Source: Streptomyces hydrogenans
Lineage (GTDB): Bacteria; Actinomycetota; Actinomycetes; Streptomycetales; Streptomycetaceae
Direction of reading: 5' to 3'
Assembly: GCF_014656075.1 (NCBI RefSeq)
Contig: NZ_BNBS01000030.1
Coordinates: forward strand, 1-64,000
DNA length: 64,000 nucleotides
The number at the start of each line of letters is the position of its first letter. The stretch's first letter is position 1. Under the pieces are notes generated by a model. It ran no database searches. It worked only from the letters and a program-made list of their open reading frames with translations, and was not told the DNA's origin. The position numbers and the translations under genes were made by a program. Shown here in pieces: positions 1-8,426 of the stretch.

Positions 1-480
1 CAGGGCGCGGACCCGCGCCAGCCGGCCGGGCCGGAGCCCGTCGGCCTCGCGCGGACCGCCGTCGCCGCCCTCGCGCGGGCCGGGGACGCCGACGCGGTCG
101 CCGTACGGGGTCCCGACGCCCTCGCTGTACGGGGTCCCGACGCCGTCGCCGTACGCGGTCCCGACGCCCTCGCCGTACGCGGTCCCGACGCCCTCGCCGT
201 ACGCGGTGCCCTGCCCGTCCCCGCCCCCGTTCCCGTACGCGGTGCCCTGCCCGTCCCCGGCGCCGTTCCCGTACGCGGACCGGGGACCGTTCCCGTACAC
301 GGACCGGTCACCGTTCCCGTACACGGGCCCGTGGCCGTTCCCGTACGCGGACCCGTGGCCGGCAGCGTGACCGGGAACGTGGTCGGCCCCGGGCCCGCCA
401 CCCTGACCGTCCCCGTGCGCCGTCCCCCCGTGGAGGTCCGCGTCGGGCCCCGGCTCCTCGCCGGGGACGCAGGTCCTCAC
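1..480 (-). CDS. Probable sensor histidine kinase, N-terminal part only (repeat-rich)
   Basis: An open frame runs from a GTG at 480 down to the window edge without a stop, giving 160 codons. The GTG overlaps the TGA of the response regulator gene by four bases (GTGA), so the two are translationally coupled; this position is where a cognate kinase is normally found. Residues ~40-125 are built from Tyr-Gly units spaced 8 or 12 residues apart and are rich in Gly, with Asn, Asp and Glu. The last visible residues (PGRLARVRAL) look like the basic stretch before a first membrane helix. No H-box or ATPase domain lies inside the window, so the kinase assignment is inferred from context only. A long low-complexity extension before the kinase body is unusual. 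A start further downstream, outside the window, cannot be excluded. Confidence 0.6.
   Translation of the reverse strand, partial: MRTCVPGEEPGPDADLHGGTAHGDGQGGGPGADHVPGHAAGHGSAYGNGHGPVYGNGDRSVYGNGPRSAYGNGAGDGQGTAYGNGGGDGQGTAYGEGVGTAYGEGVGTAYGDGVGTPYSEGVGTPYGDRVGVPGPREGGDGGPREADGLRPGRLARVRAL
100..366. repeat. Tandem repeat, 24-bp and 36-bp units, in frame
   Basis: GTAC recurs at 103, 127, 151, 175, 199, 235, 271, 295, 319 and 343, so the spacing is 24 bp except for two 36-bp steps. The first five units share the core GTACGCGGTCCCGACG with few changes; later units diverge. All periods are multiples of three. On the minus strand each unit encodes Tyr-Gly followed by six or ten residues, so expansion or contraction keeps the frame. 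There are no unique spacers, which rules out a CRISPR array. Confidence 0.9.
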
Positions 481-1160
481 AGGGGTCCGAAGCGGTAGCC
501 GAAGCCGCGCAGGGTCTGGATGTAGCGGGGGTCGCCGGGGGTGTCCTCGATCTTGGCGCGCAGCCGCCGCACACAGGCGTCCACGAGGCGGGCGTCGCCG
601 TGGTAGTTGTGCTCCCAGACGTGCTCCAGGAGCTGCTGGCGGCTGAAGACCTGCTCGGGGGCGGCGGTGAGGTGGAGCAGCAGCTTGAGCTCGGAGGGGG
701 CGAGGGCGAGCCGTTCGCCGCTCTTGGCGACGGTGAGGCCGGCCCGGTCGACGGCGAGGGCGCCGTGGTGCTCGATGGCGGGGCGGCCGCCGCCGGGCTC
801 CTCGATGCGGCGCAGGACGGCCCGGATGCGGGCCTCGATGACCTCGGTGCGGGCGGGCTTCACGATGTAGTCGTCGGCGCCCGCCTCCAGGCCGATGACC
901 ACGTCGAAGTCGTCGCCGCGGGCGGTGAGCATGATGATCGGCAGCTGGCTGCTCTCGCGGACCCGGCGGCAGACCTGGACGCCGTTCATGCCGGGCAGCA
1001 TGAGGTCGAGCAGCAGCAGGTCGGGGCGGAACTCGCCGAGGGCGGCGAGGCCGGCCTCGCCGGTGGCGGCGGTGCGCACCTCGTGGCCGCGGCGCCGGAG
1101 CCCGAGCTCGACGCCTTCGCGGACCGAGGGGTCGTCTTCGATGAGGAGCACACGGGGCAT
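477..1160 (-). CDS. OmpR-family DNA-binding response regulator
   Basis: The 227-residue product has the standard two-domain build. The receiver domain (~1-115) shows the acidic pair ED near residue 8, the phospho-acceptor Asp in LLLLDLMLPG, the Thr in MLTARGDD and the Lys in YIVKPART. The C-terminal winged helix (~130-225) ends with the family's RGFGYRF signature. It should activate or repress promoters when phosphorylated by its partner kinase, whose gene probably begins in the overlapping GTGA at its 3' end. The ATG at 1160 follows a GATACT hexamer by six bases and has no Shine-Dalgarno, so the mRNA is probably leaderless. The sequence resembles AfsQ1/CseB-type regulators, but I cannot name the orthologue or its stimulus. 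Confidence 0.93.
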   Translation of the reverse strand: MPRVLLIEDDPSVREGVELGLRRRGHEVRTAATGEAGLAALGEFRPDLLLLDLMLPGMNGVQVCRRVRESSQLPIIMLTARGDDFDVVIGLEAGADDYIVKPARTEVIEARIRAVLRRIEEPGGGRPAIEHHGALAVDRAGLTVAKSGERLALAPSELKLLLHLTAAPEQVFSRQQLLEHVWEHNYHGDARLVDACVRRLRAKIEDTPGDPRYIQTLRGFGYRFGPL

Positions 1161-1172
1161 GCGTGGAGTATC
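1161..1172 (-). promoter_or_regulatory. Putative -10 element for a leaderless response-regulator mRNA
   Basis: GATACT reads on the minus strand at 1172-1167 and is followed by six bases and the ATG at 1160. That spacing would put the transcript start on or next to the initiator A. No -35 consensus is obvious. Confidence 0.45.
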
Positions 1173-1211
1173 CCAAGGTCGGTGGGGGCGCCGGAGGGGA
1201 GCCCCCGGTGA

Positions 1212-2825
1212 TCAGGTCCGGCGGGTGAGCCGGGCGGCGGATGCCGTCAGGAGGGCGGAGACCTCGGTGAGCCGCAGCGGGCGGGCGAGGAGGACGAAGG
1301 TGGCGAGGACGGCGGCCGCGCCGCTGAGGCCGGAGACGACGGCGCCCGCGGCGGCGGTGCTCTCGACGGCGAAGAGGCCGTAGCCGGCGCCGGGGACGGC
1401 GGCGAGCAGCAGCCGGCCGAGGCCGGTGCCGCCGTCGGCGGCCGGGAGGCGCCGCCGGAGGACGTACCCGGTGAGGGCCCAGCCCGCCCAGAGGGCGAGG
1501 GAGTAGCCGGCGGCCATGCCGGTGACGGTCCAGCGGGTGGGCAGCCAGTGGTACGCGGCGAGGGACAGCAGCGCGTTGAGGCCGGCGATCACCAGGTTGA
1601 GCAGGAAGGGGGTGCGGGTGTCGCGGAGCGCGTAGAAGGCGCGGGTGCACACGTACTGCCCGGAGAGGGCGATCAGGCCGGGGGCGAGGGCCATCAGCGT
1701 CCAGGCCATGGCGCGGACGTCGGCGGCGTCGGTCGCGCCGTATCCGAAGACGACCGTCATCAGCGGGACGGCGAGGGCGAAGAGGGCGCAGGCGGCGGGG
1801 ACGACGGCGGCCGCGGTGGTGCGCTGGGCGTAGCCGACGTCGCGGCGGACGGCGGCGAGGTCGCCGTCGGCGGCGGCGCCGCTCATGCGGGGCATGAGGG
1901 CGGTGACGAGGGAGACGGTGACGATGCCGTGCGGGACGGCCCACAGGAGGTAGGCGTTGTTGTACGCGGCGAGGCCGGCGCCGCCGGTGTGCGCGTCGGA
2001 GCCGGCGGAGGTGGCGACCCAGGTGGTGACCCAGTAGGCGGCCTGGTTGGTGAGGACGAGCAGGACGAGCCAGCCGGCGGCGCGCAGCGGGGCGGTGAGG
2101 CCGCTGCCGCGCCAGTCGAAGCGGGGCCGGAAGCGGAAGCGGGCGGCGCGCAGCGAGGGCAGCAGGGCGAGGGCCTGGGCGGCGATGCCGGCGGTGGTGC
2201 CCCAGCCGAGGAGGGCGGTCTCGCCCGCGGTGAGTTCCCCGCCGTCGCTGACGAGGAGGAAGAGGCCGAAGACGGCGACGACCACGACGTTGTTGAGGAC
2301 CGGGGTCCACATCATGGCGCCGAAGCGGCCGCGGGCGTTGAGGACCTGGCCGAGGAGGGTGAAGAGGCCGAGGAAGAGGATCTGCGGGAGGCAGGCGCGG
2401 GTGAAGGCGATCGTGAGGTCCCGCTGGCCGCCGGTGTAGTCGGTGTAGCCGTCGACGAGGGCGGGCGCGGCGAGGACGGCGGCGGCGGTGAGGACGGTGA
2501 GGGCGAGCGCGCAGAGGGTGAGGAGGCGGTCGGTGTAGGCGGCGCCGCCGTCCGCGTGCTCCTTGGCGGCCTTGACCAGTTCGGGGACGAAGACGGCGTT
2601 GAGGGCGCCGCCGAGGAGGAGCATGTAGACGATGGTGGGGACGGAGTTGCCCACCGCGTAGCCGTCGGCGACGAGTCCGGCGCCGAGCGCGGCGGCGACG
2701 ACGGCGGCGCGGACGAAGCCGGTGGCGCGGGAGACGAGCGAGCCGGCCGCCATGAAGGCGCCGCTGCGCAGTGCGGAGGGCGCCTTGCGGTGGGCGGTCG
2801 GCTCGGCGGTGAGCGTGGCGGTCAT
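1212..2825 (-). CDS. murJ: MurJ/MviN-family lipid II flippase homologue
   Basis: The 537-residue product is a polytopic membrane protein. Its N-terminus (AGSLVSRATGFVRAA, then a stretch with VPTIVYMLLLGGALNAVFVP) matches the MviN/MurJ family, and about 14 hydrophobic helices can be seen. MurJ proteins move lipid II across the cytoplasmic membrane for peptidoglycan synthesis. Start: the ATG at 2825 overlaps the TGA of the upstream femX-like gene (ATGA), so the two are translationally coupled and lipid II modification and flipping may be coordinated. It lacks the large C-terminal cytoplasmic extension of some actinobacterial MurJ proteins and may be a second, accessory paralogue rather than the essential copy. 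Confidence 0.85.
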   Translation of the reverse strand: MTATLTAEPTAHRKAPSALRSGAFMAAGSLVSRATGFVRAAVVAAALGAGLVADGYAVGNSVPTIVYMLLLGGALNAVFVPELVKAAKEHADGGAAYTDRLLTLCALALTVLTAAAVLAAPALVDGYTDYTGGQRDLTIAFTRACLPQILFLGLFTLLGQVLNARGRFGAMMWTPVLNNVVVVAVFGLFLLVSDGGELTAGETALLGWGTTAGIAAQALALLPSLRAARFRFRPRFDWRGSGLTAPLRAAGWLVLLVLTNQAAYWVTTWVATSAGSDAHTGGAGLAAYNNAYLLWAVPHGIVTVSLVTALMPRMSGAAADGDLAAVRRDVGYAQRTTAAAVVPAACALFALAVPLMTVVFGYGATDAADVRAMAWTLMALAPGLIALSGQYVCTRAFYALRDTRTPFLLNLVIAGLNALLSLAAYHWLPTRWTVTGMAAGYSLALWAGWALTGYVLRRRLPAADGGTGLGRLLLAAVPGAGYGLFAVESTAAAGAVVSGLSGAAAVLATFVLLARPLRLTEVSALLTASAARLTRRT

Positions 2826-4027
2826 CGGCGGGCCATATACGCCTGGAAGGCGCGGTACAGCGCCTGGTTGGTCGTGCCGTGCATCGGTGTCTCCCACTCC
2901 CCCAGCGTCTCGACGACCTGTCCGCCCGTGCCGAGCTTCCAGCGCAGCAGCCCGTGGGCGCGGTCGTCCGGATCGAGGGTGGAGGGTACCCCGCGCAGGT
3001 CGTAGACGTCGGCGCCGAGGGCGTGGGCGTCGAGCAGCATGTGCCACTGGAGGGCGTTGGAGGGGCGGACCTCGCGGCGATGGTCGGCGGAGGCGCCGGT
3101 CTGGTACCAGACCCGCCGGCCGACGGTGATCATGGTGTGGGCGGCGAGGATCTCGCCCTCGTGGCGGGCGAGGTAGAGCTTCATGCGGCCGGGGTGCTCG
3201 GCGTTGAGGACGGCGTACTGGCGCTCGTAGTAGCCGAGGGAGCGGCCGAGGCGGAAGCCGTCGCGCTCCTCGGTGATCCGCAGCAGGCGGTGGAACTCGG
3301 GGAGGTCGGCGGCGGAGCCGACGGTGATCTCGACGCCGGACTTGCGGGCCTTGCGGACGTTGCGCCGCCACTCCTGGTTGAGGCCGGACCACAGGTCGTC
3401 GGGGGTGCGGCCGGTGAGCGGGACCTGGAAGACGTGGCGGGGCTGGGCGTCGGCGCCGTCCTCGGAGTCGCCGCCGCAGCGCTTCCAGCCGCGGGCGCGG
3501 AGCCGTTCGGCGACGGCGGTGCCGAGCGGGTCGACCTCGTCGGCGAGGACGTCGCCGAGCCGGCGGCCGGGGCCGGCGGCGGCCTTGACGGTGGGGGCGG
3601 TCCAGCGGCGGTGGGCGGGGCCGGGTCCGATGCGGACGGCGAAGGCGCCGGACGCCTTGAGGTGGGCGAGGAGCGGGTCGAGCCAGCGGTCGAGGTCGGG
3701 GTCGGCCCAGTCGGCGACGGGCCCCTCGGGGAGGTAGGCGAAGTGCTTGCGGGTGCCGGGGAAGGTCCGCAGCAGGACCAGGGCGACGCCGGTCAACTGT
3801 CCGGACTCGGGTCCCCAGCCGACGAGTTGGTGGCTCCATCCTTCCTTCACCTGCGCCCAGGAGGGGAGTTGGAGGAAGGAGGGGCCGTCCGCTCCCGTGC
3901 CGCGGGCGGCGAGGAAGGCGCGGTACACCTCGGGGGAGACGGGGCCGAGCCGGAGCGGGCCGGCGGGCACCGGCCCGGCGGCGGCACGGCGCTTCACGGG
4001 TGCGGGCGTCACGAGCAGCGCTGACAC
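2822..4027 (-). CDS. FemX/FemAB-family lipid II aminoacyltransferase
   Basis: The 401-residue product shows the Fem fold landmarks: SFLQLPSWAQVKEGW near the N-terminus, a central NQEWRRNVRKARKSGVEI segment, and a C-terminal acyltransferase half with DLRGVPSTLDPDDRAHGLLR. Family members transfer amino acids from aminoacyl-tRNA to the stem peptide of lipid II; in streptomycetes FemX adds the first glycine of the LL-Dap bridge. The GTG at 4027 is supported by AAGGAGG eight bases upstream. It is the first gene of a two-gene unit with murJ (4-bp overlap). A divergent L,D-transpeptidase gene starts 213 bp away, making a small wall-synthesis cluster. Residue specificity cannot be read from sequence. 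Confidence 0.85.
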   Translation of the reverse strand: MSALLVTPAPVKRRAAAGPVPAGPLRLGPVSPEVYRAFLAARGTGADGPSFLQLPSWAQVKEGWSHQLVGWGPESGQLTGVALVLLRTFPGTRKHFAYLPEGPVADWADPDLDRWLDPLLAHLKASGAFAVRIGPGPAHRRWTAPTVKAAAGPGRRLGDVLADEVDPLGTAVAERLRARGWKRCGGDSEDGADAQPRHVFQVPLTGRTPDDLWSGLNQEWRRNVRKARKSGVEITVGSAADLPEFHRLLRITEERDGFRLGRSLGYYERQYAVLNAEHPGRMKLYLARHEGEILAAHTMITVGRRVWYQTGASADHRREVRPSNALQWHMLLDAHALGADVYDLRGVPSTLDPDDRAHGLLRWKLGTGGQVVETLGEWETPMHGTTNQALYRAFQAYMARR

Positions 4028-4240
4028 AACGAAGGCCTCCTTGGTTCTTCCGCGCCCTGGGTGGCGCGGCGCACAGCAGGCTCACAGCCGGATGAGACCG
4101 GTCCGCGCGGCGTGTGTGACGGGACGATGACCGTTCTTCATCAGCCCTCGTCACATGGGCCTCCGACCGGGCGAAGGCCGCTCGGAGGCGCCTAGAGTCC
4201 GGGCATCCCACCCTTTTCTCTCCTCTTCCGGAGGTGCTCC

Positions 4241-5422
4241 GTGCCGCCGATACGCCTGCCCCGGCCCGCCCTTGCCGCCGTCGCCCTCGTCGTCTCCCTC
4301 ACCGCGTGTACGGCCCAGGCCGCGAGCGGGCCGGGTTCCCCGTCCGCCTCCTCGAAGGGGGGCGGGCAGGACGGTCCGCCCGCGAAGGTGACCGTGGTGG
4401 ACCGGGCGGCCGGGAAGCCCGTGTCGGTGACGGCGGCCGGCGGGACGTTCTCGTCGGTGACGGTCACGGACGCCGAGGGCGGGAGGCTGGCCGGGAAGTC
4501 CGCCGAGGGCGGGGCCCGCTGGACCTCGGACCGCAAGGCGGCGCCGGGCACCTCGTACACGGTCGAGGCCGTCACCCGTACCGCCGGCGGGAAGGAGACC
4601 ACGAGTCGGTCCACGTTCACCACGCCGGAGGCCGAGCGTGTCAACAAGCTGACGCTGGCGCCCGGGAAGAACACGACCGTCGGCATCGGGCAGCCGCTGT
4701 CGATCGTCTTCGACCGGCCGGTGACGCGGAAGGCCGACGTGGAGCGGCAGTTGAAGGTCACGACCTCGAACGGCACCGAGGGGTCCTGGGGCTGGGTGAC
4801 CGACTACTCGGGGCGCGACCGGGTGGACTGGCGGCCCCGGGAGTACTGGAAGCCCGGCACGAAGGTCACGCTGGAGGCGGACCTGAACGGCACGGACTCG
4901 GGCGACGGCTGGTTCGTCCGGGACTACCGGACCGGTTTCACGATCGGCGCCGCGCAGGTCGTGAAGGTCGACCTGGACACCAAGCGGCTGACGCTGGTGA
5001 AGGACGGGCGGACGGTCCGGACGATCCCGGTCTCCGGCGGCACGCCCGGCGGCGACAAGCGGTCCTGGCGGGGCACGGCCGTCCTCATGGCGAAGGAGGG
5101 CACGATCAACATGAACTCGGAGACGGTCGGGCTCGGCGACGCCTACGACAAGATGGTCGACTACTCGATGCGGCTGACCTGGTCGGGGATGTACGCGCAC
5201 GCGGCGCCGTGGAACGCGGGGAACTTCGGGCGGGCCAACAGGAGCTCGGGCTGCATCGGCATGAGCGACGCGGACGCGGCGTCCTTCTACGCGAGCGTCC
5301 ACGTCGGCGACCCCTTCGAGATCAAGGGCGCCGACACGAAGGGCGTGGTCGCGGAGGGCAACGGCTACGGCGCGTGGAACCTGTCCTGGGCGGACTGGAA
5401 GGCGAAGAGCGCGCTGGGTTGA
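4241..5422 (+). CDS. L,D-transpeptidase lipoprotein (YkuD fold, Ig-like N-domains)
   Basis: The 393-residue product begins with a lipoprotein signal (hydrophobic core, lipobox LTAC, cysteine near residue 22) and so should be anchored outside the membrane. Two Ig-like domains (~45-240) precede a YkuD catalytic domain (~245-385). The catalytic motif is visible as HAAPWNAGNFGRANR followed by SSGCIGM with the nucleophilic Cys. Such enzymes make 3-3 cross-links in peptidoglycan and are the class inhibited by carbapenems. The GTG at 4241 has GGAGGT five bases upstream. It diverges from the FemX-murJ pair, which supports a wall role. The gene is monocistronic and convergent with pirin. Confidence 0.92.
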   Translation: MPPIRLPRPALAAVALVVSLTACTAQAASGPGSPSASSKGGGQDGPPAKVTVVDRAAGKPVSVTAAGGTFSSVTVTDAEGGRLAGKSAEGGARWTSDRKAAPGTSYTVEAVTRTAGGKETTSRSTFTTPEAERVNKLTLAPGKNTTVGIGQPLSIVFDRPVTRKADVERQLKVTTSNGTEGSWGWVTDYSGRDRVDWRPREYWKPGTKVTLEADLNGTDSGDGWFVRDYRTGFTIGAAQVVKVDLDTKRLTLVKDGRTVRTIPVSGGTPGGDKRSWRGTAVLMAKEGTINMNSETVGLGDAYDKMVDYSMRLTWSGMYAHAAPWNAGNFGRANRSSGCIGMSDADAASFYASVHVGDPFEIKGADTKGVVAEGNGYGAWNLSWADWKAKSALG

Positions 5423-5486
5423 GCGGAGGGGCGCTCGCTCCGGTGGCGGCCGGCGGCGCACCGGTGCGGGCGCGGCACGGCCCGGT

Positions 5487-6137
5487 TCAGCTGTCCGCCG
5501 CCCAGACCAGCAGTTCCGCGGCGTCCCCCGCCGTCAGGGCCGGCGCCGGCTCGTCCGTGATCCGGGCCGCGTCGCCCTCCCCCAGTTCCCGGCCGGCCAG
5601 GGTCGCCGTCCCCCGCGCCACGTGCACGTAGACGGTGCCCCCGTCGGGGAGCCGGACATCCTCGCCCTTCCCCGGGCGGTGGACGGTCAGGGTCGCCCCC
5701 GCCGCCGGCAGGGCGTACGGGCCCCGGAGGTCCCTGACCAGGGTGTACGAGGGCTCCCCGCCGGTCTCGCGCGGGGCGAGCCACATCTGGACGAAGGCCA
5801 GGGGGGTGTCGCCGGCGTTGCGCTCGACGTGGCGGACGCCCGCCGCCGAGGAGAGGTGCTGGAGGTCGCCGGGGCGGATGACCGTCTCGTGGCCCGTGGT
5901 GTCGCGGTGGGTCAGCTCGCCCTCCACCACCCAGGTCACGATCTCCGTGTGGGAGTGCGGGTGCTCGTCGAAGCCCGCGCCGGGGGCGAGGCGCTCCTCG
6001 TTGACGGCGAGGAGCGGGCCGAAGCGGAGGTTGTCGGGGTCGTAGTGCGGCCCGAAGGACAGGGCGTGCCGGGTCTCGACGCCGGCCCCGGGGTCGCCGC
6101 CCGGGTACCGGTCGCCCGCGCGCTGGATGCGGATCAC
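5487..6137 (-). CDS. Pirin-family bicupin protein (YhhW-like)
   Basis: The 216-residue product carries the pirin N-terminal cupin with HPHSHTEIVTWVVEGELTH and the matching PGDLQHLSSAAGVRHVE block, giving the His and Glu metal ligands. The C-terminal half is a second, metal-free cupin. Pirins are iron-binding proteins; some bacterial ones act as quercetinases or as metabolic regulators, and the role here is unknown. I chose the GTG at 6137, because the sequence then begins VIRIQRAGDRYPG as in homologues; the longer frame to 6188 adds unsupported residues. No clear Shine-Dalgarno is present. fasR starts divergently 82 bp away. Confidence 0.82.
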   Translation of the reverse strand: MIRIQRAGDRYPGGDPGAGVETRHALSFGPHYDPDNLRFGPLLAVNEERLAPGAGFDEHPHSHTEIVTWVVEGELTHRDTTGHETVIRPGDLQHLSSAAGVRHVERNAGDTPLAFVQMWLAPRETGGEPSYTLVRDLRGPYALPAAGATLTVHRPGKGEDVRLPDGGTVYVHVARGTATLAGRELGEGDAARITDEPAPALTAGDAAELLVWAADS

Positions 6138-6219
6138 GCACCGTACGGTAGCCGGACCCGCGGCGGCGAAACCGCCCCGACCCCGCACGTCGGTGCCCGG
6201 ATGAGGCAGTCTTGTCCCC

Positions 6220-7401
6220 GTGTCTGAACCCGCGAACGCCGCTCATCCGCACGCCGCCACCCTGAAGCGCCTCGAACAGTCCTCCGGACGGCTGGCCGCC
6301 AACGCCATCGCCCGCATGGACGAGACGCTGCCGTGGTACCGGGCGATGCCGCCCGAGAACCGCTCGTGGATCGGGCTGGTGGCGCAGGCCGGCATCGCCG
6401 CCTTCACCGAGTGGTTCCGGCACCCGGAGACCCCGCAGGCGATCTCGACGGACGTGTTCGGCACGGCGCCGCGCGAGCTGACCCGGGCGATCACGCTGCG
6501 GCAGACCGTGGAGATGGTCCGGACGACCATCGAGGTCATGGAGGTGGCGATCGAGGACGTCGCCGCGCCCGGCGACGAGTCGGTGCTGCGCGAGGCGCTG
6601 CTCGTGTACGCGCGGGAGATCGCCTTCGCGACCGCCCAGGTGTACGCGCAGGCGGCGGAGGCGCGGGGCGCCTGGGACGCGCGCCTGGAGTCGCTGGTGG
6701 TGAACGCGGTGCTGTCCGGCGAGGCCGACGAGGGCGCCGTGTCCCGGGCCGCCGCGCTCGGCTGGAACTCGCCCGACCACGTGTGCGTCGTCCTCGGCAC
6801 CGCTCCGGACGGGGACAGCGAGCTGACCGTGGAGGCGATCCGGCGGGCCGCCCGGCACGCCAAGCTCCAGGTGCTCACCGGCGTCCTCGGCGACCGGCTC
6901 GTGGTGATCGCGGGCGGTTCGGACAATCCGCTCGGGGTGGCGAAGGCGCTGATCGGTCCGTACGCCCCGGGGGCGGTCGTGGCCGGTCCCGTGGTGCCCG
7001 ACCTGCTGGCGGCGACGCGGTCCGCGCAGGCCGCCGCGGCCGGTCTGAAGGCGTGCACGGCGTGGCAGGACGCGCCCCGGCCGGTGCTCGCGGACGATCT
7101 TCTGCCGGAGCGCGCGATCGCCTCCGACCCTTCGGCGCGCGAGCAGTTGGTGGAGGAGATCTACAGACCGCTGGAGGAAGCCGGTTCGGCACTGCTGGAA
7201 ACTCTGAGTGTCTATCTGGAGCAGGCCAGCAGTCTCGAAGGCGCGGCGAGAATGCTCTTCGTCCACCCGAACACCGTGCGCTACCGGCTCCGACGTGTGA
7301 CCGACGTCACCGGCTGGTCACCCTCCGACGTCCGTTCCGCCTTCACCCTGCGGATCGCCCTGATCCTCGGGCGCTTGGCCGACGCGGACGGGCAGTCCTA
7401 G
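6220..7401 (+). CDS. fasR: FasR, PucR-type activator of fatty-acid synthesis genes
   Basis: The 393-residue product has a GGDEF-like/PucR central region and a C-terminal helix-turn-helix (SSLEGAARMLFVHPNTVRYR). It sits directly upstream of fabD. In S. coelicolor the protein at this position, FasR, binds the fabD promoter and is needed for full expression of fabDHF and acpP; identity here rests on position and domain type. The GTG at 6220 has no good Shine-Dalgarno. The stop codon lies four bases before a near-perfect 17-bp palindrome that is the best candidate for its operator. Pirin is transcribed divergently upstream. Confidence 0.88.
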   Translation: MSEPANAAHPHAATLKRLEQSSGRLAANAIARMDETLPWYRAMPPENRSWIGLVAQAGIAAFTEWFRHPETPQAISTDVFGTAPRELTRAITLRQTVEMVRTTIEVMEVAIEDVAAPGDESVLREALLVYAREIAFATAQVYAQAAEARGAWDARLESLVVNAVLSGEADEGAVSRAAALGWNSPDHVCVVLGTAPDGDSELTVEAIRRAARHAKLQVLTGVLGDRLVVIAGGSDNPLGVAKALIGPYAPGAVVAGPVVPDLLAATRSAQAAAAGLKACTAWQDAPRPVLADDLLPERAIASDPSAREQLVEEIYRPLEEAGSALLETLSVYLEQASSLEGAARMLFVHPNTVRYRLRRVTDVTGWSPSDVRSAFTLRIALILGRLADADGQS

Positions 7402-7405
7402 ACTT

Positions 7406-7422
7406 TTGTCGGACACCAACAA
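7406..7422. promoter_or_regulatory. Candidate FasR operator (fasO) upstream of fabD
   Basis: TTGTCGG-ACA-CCAACAA is a 17-bp inverted repeat with one mismatch, just after the fasR stop and 69 bp before the fabD start. It is the only marked dyad in this spacer. FasR is known to bind here in S. coelicolor; the exact boundaries are my inference. Confidence 0.65.
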
Positions 7423-7490
7423 TTACCCCGACGGTTCTTCGTCCTAGTCCCCACGGGCGCCGGACACCGTCCCCAAGAGAGAGTGTGAGG

Positions 7491-8408
7491 GTGCTCGTAC
7501 TCGTCGCTCCCGGCCAAGGCGCCCAGACGCCCGGCTTCCTGACTCCCTGGCTCGAACTCCCCGGCGCCGCCGACCGCCTCGCGGCCTGGTCGGACGCCAT
7601 CGGGCTCGACCTCGTCCACTACGGCACGAAGGCGGACGCGGACGAGATCCGTGACACCGCCGTGGCCCAGCCGCTGCTCGTCGCGGCCGGCCTCCTCTCC
7701 GCCGCCGCCCTCGGCGACGTCACCCCCGGCGCGGTCGCCGGCCACAGCGTCGGCGAGTTCACCGCGGCCGCCTTCGCGGGCGTCCTCGACGCCACCGCCG
7801 CCCTGAAGCTGGTCCGCACCCGCGGCCTGGCGATGGCCGAGGCCGCCGCGATCGCCCCCACGGGCATGTCGGCGCTGCTCGGCGGCGACCCCGAGGTGAC
7901 CGTCCCGCACCTGGAGAAGCTGGGCCTGACCCCGGCCAACGTGAACGGCGCGGGCCAGATCGTGGCCGCCGGCACGCTGGAGCAGCTGGCCGCCCTGGAG
8001 GCGGACAAGCCCGAGGGCGTCCGCCGGGTCGTCGCGCTCAAGGTCGCCGGCGCCTTCCACACGCACCACATGGCCCCCGCGGTCGCCACCCTGGAGCAGG
8101 CCGCGAAGGAGCTGGCCCCGGCCGACCCGACCGTGCCGTACGTCTCCAACAAGGACGGGCGGACCGTCGACACCGGCGCCGAGGTCCTCGCGCGCCTGGT
8201 CGGCCAGGTCGCCAACCCGGTGCGCTGGGACCTGTGCATGGAGACCTTCCAGGCCCTCGGCGCCACCGCGCTGGTCGAGGTCTGCCCCGGCGGCACCCTC
8301 ACCGGCATCGCCAAGCGCGCGCTCCCGGGCGTGGCCACCGTGGCCCTCAAGACCCCCGACGACCTGGACGCGGCCCGTACGCTCGTCGCCGAGCACACGG
8401 CCGTCTGA
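7491..8408 (+). CDS. fabD: Malonyl-CoA:ACP malonyltransferase
   Basis: FabD loads malonate from malonyl-CoA onto acyl carrier protein, supplying extender units to fatty-acid synthesis and often to polyketide synthases. The 305-residue product opens with VLVLVAPGQGAQ, has the nucleophile motif GHSVGEF (Ser86), and carries the partner His in FHTHHM. I placed the start at the GTG at 7491 so that the N-terminus matches homologues; a GTG two codons upstream (7485) is also possible, with AAGAGAGAG as ribosome site. It is the first gene of the fab operon; fabH follows after 18 bp. Regulation is probably through the palindrome at 7406-7422. Confidence 0.96.
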   Translation: MLVLVAPGQGAQTPGFLTPWLELPGAADRLAAWSDAIGLDLVHYGTKADADEIRDTAVAQPLLVAAGLLSAAALGDVTPGAVAGHSVGEFTAAAFAGVLDATAALKLVRTRGLAMAEAAAIAPTGMSALLGGDPEVTVPHLEKLGLTPANVNGAGQIVAAGTLEQLAALEADKPEGVRRVVALKVAGAFHTHHMAPAVATLEQAAKELAPADPTVPYVSNKDGRTVDTGAEVLARLVGQVANPVRWDLCMETFQALGATALVEVCPGGTLTGIAKRALPGVATVALKTPDDLDAARTLVAEHTAV

Positions 8409-8426
8409 CGAGGAGTGTCGAGAAGC

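Noticed and set aside
100..366. Possible CRISPR-like array at the window start
   Set aside because: Units are contiguous with no unique spacers, are multiples of 3 bp and stay in frame; no cas genes are present.
1548..3005. Long open frames opposite murJ and femX
   Set aside because: They are antisense shadows in GC-rich DNA, with compositions such as Gly/Glu/Val runs and no family motifs; the minus-strand genes have clear domains and ribosome sites.
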